This document shows, piece after piece, positions 1 through 5,053 of a stretch of DNA of 5,053 nt. Positions within the stretch are counted from its first letter, which is position 1, and the number at the start of each line of letters is the position of its first letter. Source of the stretch: Boseongicola sp. SB0662_bin_57 (lineage in GTDB: Bacteria > Pseudomonadota > Alphaproteobacteria > Rhodobacterales > Rhodobacteraceae); assembly GCA_009839535.1 (NCBI GenBank), contig VXPN01000162.1:1-5053 (forward strand), written 5' to 3'. A program made the position numbers and the translations under genes. Under the pieces are notes generated by a model. It was not told where the DNA came from, did not search any database, and saw nothing but the letters and a program-made list of their open reading frames with translations.

Positions 1-476
1 TTGATCTTGCCAGATGGATTTCCGGCGAGGAACCGGAGGAACTGACCGCCATGGGAGCGGTATTGGTCGATCCGGGATTCAAGGAGATCGGGGAATGCGA
101 TACCGCCATCATATCAATGCGCATGCGAAACGGCGCCCTCTGTCGCTTCGACTTCAGTTGGAGAGCCGCATACGGGCAGGACGAACGCATCGAGATTCAC
201 GGGTCTCATGGATTGTTGACAAGCCATCAGGATCCAGTGGGAACGATCGTGCATGCCGCTGGCCGACGCGTGCGGACGGGAAACAGGCTTGCGACATGGC
301 AAGAGCGCTTTGCGGGGTCCTACAAGGCGGAACTCGATGCCTTCCTGTCCGTGCTGATCTCAGGCCGAGAGCATTCGGTGCTTGCTACATTGAACGATGG
401 GTTGATGGCGCAGCGCATTGGTGAAGCAGCCAGGACCTCCGTGGCGAATCGCGCAACGTCGAAATTCGATAGTTGA
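1..476 (+). CDS. Gfo/Idh/MocA-family oxidoreductase, C-terminal part (5' end outside window)
   Basis: The frame is open from base 3 to the TGA at 474-476 (157 codons) and enters from upstream, so only the C-terminal domain is present. It begins DLARWISGEEPEELTAMGAV, and contains a beta-strand run typical of the substrate-binding alpha/beta domain (GALCRFDFSWRAAYGQDERI, then EIHGSHGLL). It ends with the helix pattern SYKAELDAFLSVLISG followed by a last helix around LMAQRIGEAA. This layout is that of NAD(P)-dependent sugar or inositol dehydrogenases such as inositol 2-dehydrogenase (IolG). Family membership is seen; the exact substrate cannot be decided because the Rossmann domain and catalytic Lys/His region lie upstream. 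An internal ATG at 51 is not the start, because conserved sequence continues upstream of it. The stop overlaps a short ATG frame (TGATG), suggesting a gene once followed it in the same operon. Confidence 0.85.
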   Translation, partial: DLARWISGEEPEELTAMGAVLVDPGFKEIGECDTAIISMRMRNGALCRFDFSWRAAYGQDERIEIHGSHGLLTSHQDPVGTIVHAAGRRVRTGNRLATWQERFAGSYKAELDAFLSVLISGREHSVLATLNDGLMAQRIGEAARTSVANRATSKFDS

Positions 477-532
477 TGAACGACAATGCTTTCAGGGCCA
501 TCGCTGGCCTCCTAGGGGTCGCTACGGGCTGA
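476..532 (+). pseudogene. Aborted 18-codon reading frame coupled to the dehydrogenase stop; possible truncated gene start
   Basis: An ATG at 476-478 overlaps the TGA of the preceding dehydrogenase, the usual stop-start arrangement of coupled genes in an operon. The frame encodes MNDNAFRAIAGLLGVATG and stops at 530-532. The hydrophobic stretch AIAGLLGVA looks like the start of a membrane or exported protein, but no homologous continuation is recognisable in any of the three frames after it. I infer, weakly, that this is the stump of a downstream gene whose body was lost or replaced by the mobile-element material that follows. It could equally be a chance frame. Confidence 0.25.
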
Positions 533-613
533 CCTGCGGAACAACTTTCCCGGGTTTGCCGGACGCTCCGACAAGTGGTCCGGGCTGTGCCGAGATCGTG
601 CGCGCCTACGGCG

Positions 614-861
614 CTGAAGCGCTCGTTTCTCGCCAGGTCGGTTCACGACGCCGCGTGGAGGCAATTGCGGGACATGCCGGGCGGCAAGGCTGCAAGCGCC
701 GGTGGCTCGTGGTCCTCGTCGACCTGCGCAGCACCTTCCGGAGATGCGGCGGATGCGGGGCGGAGCCCGACGGGCCGGAGACGGTGCGGGACAGGGTGCA
801 CGGCTGCGACCCTGTCCTCGGCCGCCACGTCAACGTCGCCCGCACCGTGCTGCAACTTGTC
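614..861 (+). pseudogene. Decayed TnpB (IS200/IS605-family OrfB) C-terminal fragment with frameshift
   Basis: Two reading frames together read like the C-terminal third of TnpB, the RNA-guided nuclease of IS200/IS605-type elements. Frame 2 (614-703) gives LKRSFLARSVHDAAWRQL and then KAASAG, the helix that precedes the zinc ribbon. The match then continues in frame 1 from about 697 with RRWLVVLVDLRSTFRRCGGC, then GAEPDGPETVRDRVHGC and VLGRHVNVARTVLQL. The change of frame near 695-705 requires an indel. In intact family members the ribbon has two Cys-x2-Cys knuckles followed by a D-R-D-x-N-A-A motif carrying the last RuvC aspartate. Here the first knuckle (745-756) is kept, the second has lost one Cys, and the motif reads GRHVNVA, so the catalytic Asp is His. 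No N-terminal RuvC part, TnpA or element ends are visible. This is a dead relic. Any extension beyond 861 towards the stop at 988-990 is uncertain. Confidence 0.72.
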
Positions 862-1129
862 CAGGGGCCGGGACCGACCTCGGTCGCGAAGCGTGCGGGT
901 TGCCGCGTAGCTTGGCCGACAAGCCGTGGCCTTCGGGCGACGGAGCGTTCACTGCAAGTGACAGGCCCGCGGTGCCGGGCATTCCGATGATCAATGACGC
1001 GACACTCGCAACAGGGCACTTGAACATCCTGGACATCCATTCGCTGGGCAAAGACTTGTCTCACGTTTCGACCTGATGCAGTTTATGCAACTGAGGAGAA
1101 TTTTGCCGTTGCATGCACGAGGGACAGGA
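862..1129 (+). other. Intergenic stretch between TnpB relic and desaturase
   Basis: No convincing gene is seen here. The frame carrying the zinc-ribbon remnant continues without recognisable similarity to a stop at 988-990. A 29-codon frame (987-1076, starting MINDATLATGHLNILDIHSL) ends with a TGA that overlaps an ATG at 1076. It has no Shine-Dalgarno sequence and I do not recognise it. The last 50 bases carry an inverted repeat, listed separately, and the ribosome binding site of the desaturase. I could not find a convincing sigma-70 promoter: TTGAAC at 1020 lacks a partner at the right spacing. Confidence 0.5.
1085..1114 (+). promoter_or_regulatory. 7-bp inverted repeat in the desaturase leader, with an SD-like sequence in the loop
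   Basis: ATGCAAC (1085-1091) is perfectly complementary to GTTGCAT (1108-1114), with a 16-base loop containing GAGGAG (1093-1098), a good Shine-Dalgarno sequence. A second short dyad overlaps it: CAGTT (1079-1083) with AACTG (1089-1093). In DNA this could be a dyad operator near the start of transcription; in RNA it could fold and expose or hide the GAGGAG. Both readings are inference from symmetry alone. Confidence 0.25.
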
Positions 1130-2275
1130 ATGTCATTTCAACCGCTTTCTGAGGTCAGAGACACCCTGAACATTCAGTGGTACCGCTCGAAGATGCCGCC
1201 GGCGCGCTTTCGCGAGCTGTCCAGGCGCAGTGACCGGAAAGGCTGGATCCAGGCCGGAGGCCATTTCGGCCTGTTCTGCATGACGGGGACGGCGGTCTAT
1301 CTGACTTGGGCGCAAGGCCTTTGGATCCCTTTTTGCGTGGCGCTTTTCGCCCATGGAACGTCTGCGTCGTTTTTCCGTGGCACCGCGGTGCACGAGCTCG
1401 GCCACGGGACGGTGTTCCAGACCAAATGGCTCAACAGCTTCTTCCTGTACCTGTTCAGCCTGATCAGCTGGTGGAATCCATTCGACTATGCGGCCAGCCA
1501 CACGCATCACCACCGCTACACCTTGCACCCGGAGGGCGACCGGGAGGTCCTGCTTCCCGTGCATCCGAACGTGGGCCGTACGTTTCTCCTGCAGATGTTC
1601 ACCGTCAATTTGCTGACCCAGCCGGGACGTACCTTCGGCAAGGGCGGGATACTGTCGACGATCTGGCTCACGGCTTTGGATGCGTTGGGCAGGAATGGCT
1701 CGACAGACATCCCCGCCAACGAATGGCTTGAGGCGCTCCACAGTGACCAGCCCGCCCAGCACAGGAGTTCAATTCGTTGGTCCCGCTTTCAACTGGCGTT
1801 CCATTCGGCGGTGCTGGTCGTGGCGATTCCAACCGGTCTCTGGGTCCTGCCGCTAATTGTCACCATTCCCAGCTACATCGCCAACTGGCTGAGCTATGCC
1901 GTGGGCCTGACGCAGCATTGCGGCCTTATGGAGAACACGACGGACTTTCGAAAGAGCACTCGGTCCATCCGATTGCCGAAATCCGTCGAGTTCCTCTATT
2001 GGCGCATGAACTGGCATATCGAGCATCACATGTATGCTGGCATTCCGTGCTACAACCTGCCGGCCTTGGCTGCGGAAATCAGGGACGACTTGCCTGAACC
2101 GCGCAGCCTGCGAGGGGCATGGCGTGAGATGCTCGATACATGGGAACGACAGAAAGCGGACCCTGATTACGCCTTCGACACGCCATTGCCGGCGACTGCC
2201 AGGACAGAGATACAACGGACTGTGGACATCGAGGAAACCTCGATTGGTGACTTGGCGCCCAAAGGGCTCGCATGA
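1130..2275 (+). CDS. Membrane fatty-acid-desaturase-family protein (di-iron, three histidine boxes)
   Basis: This gene encodes 381 residues if it starts at the ATG at 1130, which has GAGGGA five bases upstream. In-frame ATGs at 1076 and 1085 and a TTG at 1103 (behind GAGGAG) would add up to 18 unconserved-looking residues. All three histidine boxes of membrane di-iron desaturases and hydroxylases are present: HELGH at residues 88-92, HTHHH at 124-128 and HIEHH at 296-300, with an extra likely ligand in TQHCG (His263). Hydrophobic segments lie at about 45-82, 104-115 and 222-262, as expected for an integral inner-membrane enzyme that uses O2 and an electron donor to desaturate or hydroxylate an acyl or other lipid chain. 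The family is clear; substrate and regiochemistry are not. It resembles a bacterial group annotated only as 'fatty acid desaturase', unlike DesA or acyl-CoA delta-9 enzymes in any way I can name. The frame is intact, next to a mobile-element relic upstream. Confidence 0.9.
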   Translation: MSFQPLSEVRDTLNIQWYRSKMPPARFRELSRRSDRKGWIQAGGHFGLFCMTGTAVYLTWAQGLWIPFCVALFAHGTSASFFRGTAVHELGHGTVFQTKWLNSFFLYLFSLISWWNPFDYAASHTHHHRYTLHPEGDREVLLPVHPNVGRTFLLQMFTVNLLTQPGRTFGKGGILSTIWLTALDALGRNGSTDIPANEWLEALHSDQPAQHRSSIRWSRFQLAFHSAVLVVAIPTGLWVLPLIVTIPSYIANWLSYAVGLTQHCGLMENTTDFRKSTRSIRLPKSVEFLYWRMNWHIEHHMYAGIPCYNLPALAAEIRDDLPEPRSLRGAWREMLDTWERQKADPDYAFDTPLPATARTEIQRTVDIEETSIGDLAPKGLA

Positions 2276-2316
2276 GAGTGCCGCTCAATCAGGAACCAGG
2301 AGAAGCTGAGCGACGC

Positions 2317-2335
2317 GCATCCGCGGCCGGGATGC
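2317..2335 (+). terminator. Compact hairpin 42 bases after the desaturase stop; weak terminator candidate
   Basis: GCATCC (2317-2322) pairs perfectly with GGATGC (2330-2335) around a 7-base GC-rich loop. It sits where a terminator of the desaturase transcript would be expected. The bases that follow are only moderately T-rich and have no T run, so it is not a canonical intrinsic terminator. Confidence 0.22.
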
Positions 2336-2547
2336 CAGGTCTTCGCTTTGCAGAAATGCCTTTGCGGACTTGCGCACCCCGAAAGACGTCAGAATGTCTC
2401 TGCCGAGTTGATGTTGGCGCCGATCAGGCCAAGCGCGATGCCGTTGATGTGGAAGAGTCGCAATATGGATGCAAGCGGATCTCTGCAAAGGCTGAACTCC
2501 CCTCCGTCCTCTCGCCGAATCGGACTCTAGTGACTATTTTCATCGGG

Positions 2548-2568
2548 CCGGGCGGCGTTCTCGCCCGG
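2548..2568 (+). other. GC-rich hairpin just upstream of the DUF5333 gene
   Basis: CCGGGCG (2548-2554) pairs perfectly with CGCCCGG (2562-2568), loop GCGTTCT. All seven pairs are G-C, so it is stable for its size. It ends 25 bases before the chosen ATG of the DUF5333 gene. Neither strand has a T run after it, so it is not a standard terminator. It may be a 5'-leader stem or an operon-internal RNA-processing structure. Confidence 0.35.
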
Positions 2569-2593
2569 TGCGATGCGTGAGCGGACAGGCAAA

Positions 2594-2992
2594 ATGCTGA
2601 GAGTCTTGGGGATCTTCCTGCTGATTGCTGTTGGCGGCCCGTCCTTGGCGCGTCAGCCTCTTCACGAGAATCCACCCGTCGCACGCGCTTTCTACTCGCT
2701 TGGCTTGGCGGACGAGGTGCGCAGGAACTGCGCCGTGATTGACGCGCGCATGTTCCGGGCGTGGAGATTCCTGAATTCAATCGAACGCTATGCCCGGAAA
2801 CTGGGATACTCGGACTCGGAGATCGACGAATTCGTCGAGAACAAGGTCGAAAAGGAGAGGCTCCGGGCACGAATCCGCGCTGATCTTGCGAAGCGGGGTG
2901 CGACGCCAACGACGCCGGAAGGCTATTGCACTGTGGGTCACGAAGAAATAGCCAAGGGTAGCGTTGCAGGACGGCTTCTGCGCGCCAAGTAA
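2594..2992 (+). CDS. DUF5333-type exported protein encoded next to nuoG
   Basis: This gene encodes 132 residues. The ATG at 2594 is chosen because it has GGACAGG just upstream and gives a clean signal peptide; the ATG at 2573 lacks a ribosome binding site and would put MRERTGK before the signal. Residues 1-19 form the signal (MLRVLG, a hydrophobic core, then PSLA) with probable cleavage after Ala19, so the product should be periplasmic. The mature part is charged and helical: LADEVRRNCAVIDARMF, then a helix containing YARKLGYSDSEIDEFVE and the basic KEKRLRAR-like region. It has exactly two cysteines, Cys46 and Cys112, plausibly a disulfide. I recognise the pattern as DUF5333, a family of unknown function from Rhodobacterales usually found inside the nuo operon just before nuoG. 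The 44-bp gap to nuoG supports co-transcription. A role in complex I is inferred from position only. Confidence 0.8.
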   Translation: MLRVLGIFLLIAVGGPSLARQPLHENPPVARAFYSLGLADEVRRNCAVIDARMFRAWRFLNSIERYARKLGYSDSEIDEFVENKVEKERLRARIRADLAKRGATPTTPEGYCTVGHEEIAKGSVAGRLLRAK

Positions 2993-3036
2993 CGTCTGCC
3001 AGTCATGGGCGGCGGAACCCTGAGGAACCGGAGCTC

Positions 3037-5053
3037 ATGTCCGAACCCAGAAAGCTCATCATCGACGACACGGAGATCGAGGTCGATTCGGACCTGACGA
3101 TCATCCAGGCCTGCGAACATGCGGGCATCGAGATCCCGCGCTTCTGCTACCACGAGCGGCTTTCGATCGCCGGCAATTGCCGGATGTGCCTCGTCGAGGT
3201 CGTGGGTGGGCCGCCAAAACCGGCGGCATCCTGCGCGATGCAGGTTCGTGACTTGCGGCCGGGGCCGGAAGGGCAGCCACCGATCGTGCGGACAAACAGT
3301 CCGATGGTCAAGGAGGCCCGCGAGGGCGTCATGGAGTTCCTGCTGATCAATCATCCGCTTGACTGCCCGATCTGCGACCAAGGCGGCGAGTGTGACCTGC
3401 AGGACCAGGCGATGGCCTATGGGGTCGACTTCTCGCGTTTCCGCGAACCGAAGCGGGCCGTCCAGGATCTGGATCTGGGGCCGCTGGTCGGCACGGCCAT
3501 GACCCGTTGCATTTCCTGTACGCGCTGCGTCCGGTTCATAACGGAGGTGGCGGGTGTACCCGAGCTTGGGCAGACTGGGCGCGGCGAGGACGCGGAGATC
3601 ACGAGCTACCTTGGCCGGACACTCGACAGCGAGTTGCAGGGAAACATCGTTGATCTTTGCCCGGTCGGTGCACTGACCAGCAAGCCTTACGCATTCACCG
3701 CACGGCCTTGGGAACTGACCAGGACGGAATCCGTGGACGTGATGGATGCGCTTGGATCGAACATTCGCGTCGACGCCAAGGGACGCGAGGTCATGCGAAT
3801 CCTGCCCCGCAACCATGACGGCGTGAACGAGGAGTGGCTGTCTGACAGATCACGACATGCCTGGGACGGCCTGCGACGGCAAAGGCTTGACAAGCCGTAT
3901 CTCCGTCGTGAGGGCAAGCTCGTCCCGGTCGATTGGGACGAAGCGCTGTCCGCCGCTGCGAAGGCGCTCAAGGAGAAGGGCAAGGCGACCGGACTCGCAG
4001 GCGACCTGGCCTCCGTAGAGGCCGTTTTCGCGCTGAAGGAACTGCTCGAAGGGCAGGGTGGAGCCGTCGAGTGCCGGACCGACGGAGTCGACTTGCCTGC
4101 GGACAATCGCTCGGCCTACGCGGGCACGGCGCGGATCGAGGACATCGAGAGTGCTGAAGCCATCATGCTGATCGGCACCAATCCGCGTGTCGAGGCGCCG
4201 GTGCTGAACGCGCGCATTCGCAAGGCATGGACCCGCGGAGCGCGGATCGGCCTTGTGGGAGAGGCGGTGGACCTGACGTACGAGTACGACCATCTAGGCG
4301 CCGGCCACGACGCGCTCGGCAAGCTCTTCGACATGAATCCCGAGCACGCGCACGGCAAGGACACGGTTGTCATAGTCGGCATGGGTGCGTTGGCCAGGCC
4401 GGGCGGAGAGCGCGCGCTCCATGACGCGATGCGGTACGCCGAAGCAACCGAGTCGAAATTCCTGGTGTTGCATACGGCAGCGTCCCGCGTTGGCGCTCTG
4501 GATGTCGGCGCCGTCGTCGATGGCGGAGTGAACGCCGCACTCGAGGGCGCGTCGGTTGTCTTCAGCCTGGGCGCCGACGAGGTCGACATTCCGGAAGGGC
4601 CGACCGTCATCTATCAAGGCAGTCACGGGGACCTCGGGGCGCACAGGGCTGACATCGTTCTGCCAGCAGCTGCCTGGACGGAAGAGAACGGGCTCTTTGT
4701 CAATACGGAGGGTCGTCCGCAGCTTGCCATGAAGGCCGGATTCCCGCCGGGAGAGGCAAAGGAAAACTGGGCGATCCTGCGCGCGCTGTCGGCGGAACTC
4801 GGCACGCCTCTGCCGTATGACACCCTAGCGGAGCTGCGACTGCGGCTGATCAAGGAAGTGCCGCATCTGGAAGGAATCGACCAGGTGCCGGAGAACGCGT
4901 GGCAGATCGCCAGTGCCAGCGGCAATGAGGACGGCATGCAGAAGGAATTCAGGTCGGCGGTTGTCGATCACTACCTTGTCAATCCGGTATTGCGCGCTTC
5001 GCCACTGATGGGTGATCTGCAGGCGCGTGCACGTGCAAGGACGACAGGAAGGC
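3037..5053 (+). CDS. nuoG: NADH-quinone oxidoreductase subunit G (complex I iron-sulfur subunit; 3' end outside window)
   Basis: The ATG at 3037 follows GAGGA and GGAG sequences, and the frame stays open to the window edge (672 codons). Because family members of this type are about 670-690 residues, only a few codons should be missing. NuoG (Nqo3/NDUFS1) is the large peripheral-arm subunit that relays electrons from the NADH site through Fe-S clusters towards quinone. Cluster ligands are all present: Cys37, Cys48, Cys51 and Cys66 for the [2Fe-2S] N1b; His106, Cys110, Cys113 and Cys119 for N5 (motif NHPLDCPICDQGGEC); Cys158, Cys161, Cys164 and Cys208 for N4 (CISCTRC and DLCPVGAL). The remaining residues from about 215 form the molybdopterin-oxidoreductase-like domain, including HGDLGAHRADIVLPAAAWTE and NTEGRPQ, which binds no molybdenum in complex I. 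The additional N7 cysteine motif of E. coli and Thermus is absent, as in Paracoccus and mitochondria. It is paired with the DUF5333 gene upstream. Confidence 0.97.
   Translation, partial: MSEPRKLIIDDTEIEVDSDLTIIQACEHAGIEIPRFCYHERLSIAGNCRMCLVEVVGGPPKPAASCAMQVRDLRPGPEGQPPIVRTNSPMVKEAREGVMEFLLINHPLDCPICDQGGECDLQDQAMAYGVDFSRFREPKRAVQDLDLGPLVGTAMTRCISCTRCVRFITEVAGVPELGQTGRGEDAEITSYLGRTLDSELQGNIVDLCPVGALTSKPYAFTARPWELTRTESVDVMDALGSNIRVDAKGREVMRILPRNHDGVNEEWLSDRSRHAWDGLRRQRLDKPYLRREGKLVPVDWDEALSAAAKALKEKGKATGLAGDLASVEAVFALKELLEGQGGAVECRTDGVDLPADNRSAYAGTARIEDIESAEAIMLIGTNPRVEAPVLNARIRKAWTRGARIGLVGEAVDLTYEYDHLGAGHDALGKLFDMNPEHAHGKDTVVIVGMGALARPGGERALHDAMRYAEATESKFLVLHTAASRVGALDVGAVVDGGVNAALEGASVVFSLGADEVDIPEGPTVIYQGSHGDLGAHRADIVLPAAAWTEENGLFVNTEGRPQLAMKAGFPPGEAKENWAILRALSAELGTPLPYDTLAELRLRLIKEVPHLEGIDQVPENAWQIASASGNEDGMQKEFRSAVVDHYLVNPVLRASPLMGDLQARARARTTGR

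Larger units (their letters stand above)
2276..2593 (+). other. Intergenic stretch between desaturase and DUF5333 gene
   Basis: About 320 bases without a supportable gene. A 102-codon frame (2272-2580) overlaps the desaturase stop as ATGA, but its composition and sequence look random: mixed third positions, no domain, no hydrophobic pattern. On the minus strand a short frame around 2389-2472 reads LFHINGIALGLIGANINSAE and ends at once, followed in another frame by DILTSFGVRKSAKAFLQSED. This might be debris of a lost gene but is too short to name. Two hairpins occur (2317-2335 and 2548-2568). I found no pair of -35 and -10 elements good enough to call a promoter for the downstream genes. Confidence 0.45.

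Noticed and set aside
496..509. Hairpin GGCCA-TCGC-TGGCC 20 bases after the dehydrogenase stop
   Set aside because: Only five pairs and no T run follows; such short stems are common in GC-rich DNA, so I do not call it a terminator.
559..583. Inverted repeat CCGGAC with GTCCGG (13-base loop) upstream of the TnpB relic
   Set aside because: Considered as an IS200/IS605 end hairpin, but no matching partner end or target motif was found.
606..1064. Long minus-strand open frame over the TnpB relic
   Set aside because: It is Arg/Ser/Pro-rich low-complexity sequence typical of shadow frames in GC-rich DNA, opposite the recognisable TnpB remnant.
987..1076. 29-codon frame ending at the first possible desaturase ATG
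   Set aside because: No ribosome binding site and no recognisable sequence; not called as a gene, although its stop overlaps the ATG at 1076.
2272..2580. 102-codon frame overlapping the desaturase stop as ATGA
   Set aside because: The overlap is suggestive, but the protein has no recognisable domain, no hydrophobic or helical pattern and no codon bias at third positions; it is probably chance.
3014..3029. GGAACC repeated twice with a 10-base period before nuoG
   Set aside because: A short repeat overlapping the ribosome-binding region; no sign of a wider pattern.
2938..3816. 292-codon minus-strand frame opposite nuoG
   Set aside because: It is the antisense shadow of the highly conserved Fe-S part of nuoG, with no domain of its own.

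Overview
The window looks like part of the GC-rich chromosome of an alphaproteobacterium, most likely of the order Rhodobacterales. The best pointer is a small exported protein of the DUF5333 type directly in front of nuoG, an arrangement I associate with Rhodobacterales. The NuoG itself agrees: it is about 675 residues long and lacks the extra N7 cysteines found in the E. coli form. Placement is by recognition only; no search was run.

Layout, all on the + strand. (1) Bases 1-476 are the C-terminal part of a Gfo/Idh/MocA-type sugar or inositol dehydrogenase whose start lies outside the window. (2) Bases 477-1129 hold no intact gene. They contain an aborted 18-codon reading frame overlapping the dehydrogenase stop, then a decayed, frameshifted fragment of an IS200/IS605-type TnpB (614-861), then a leader with a 7-bp inverted repeat before the next gene. 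(3) Bases 1130-2275 encode an intact membrane fatty-acid-desaturase-family protein with all three histidine boxes. (4) Bases 2276-2593 are intergenic, with two compact hairpins and no convincing gene. (5) Bases 2594-2992 encode the DUF5333 protein. (6) From 3037 to the window end runs nuoG, complete at its start and cut by the window edge close to its natural C-terminus.

Two units can be inferred. DUF5333 and nuoG form a tight pair (44 bp gap) belonging to respiratory complex I. The dehydrogenase and the desaturase belong to an unrelated accessory segment with a mobile-element scar between them. In the relatives I know, the gene before DUF5333-nuoG is nuoF. Here it is the desaturase plus about 300 bp of non-coding sequence, so the nuo cluster appears to be broken or rearranged at this point. 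I see no evidence of a wholly new biological system. The most notable items are the TnpB relic, the apparent nuo breakpoint and the desaturase of unknown substrate.
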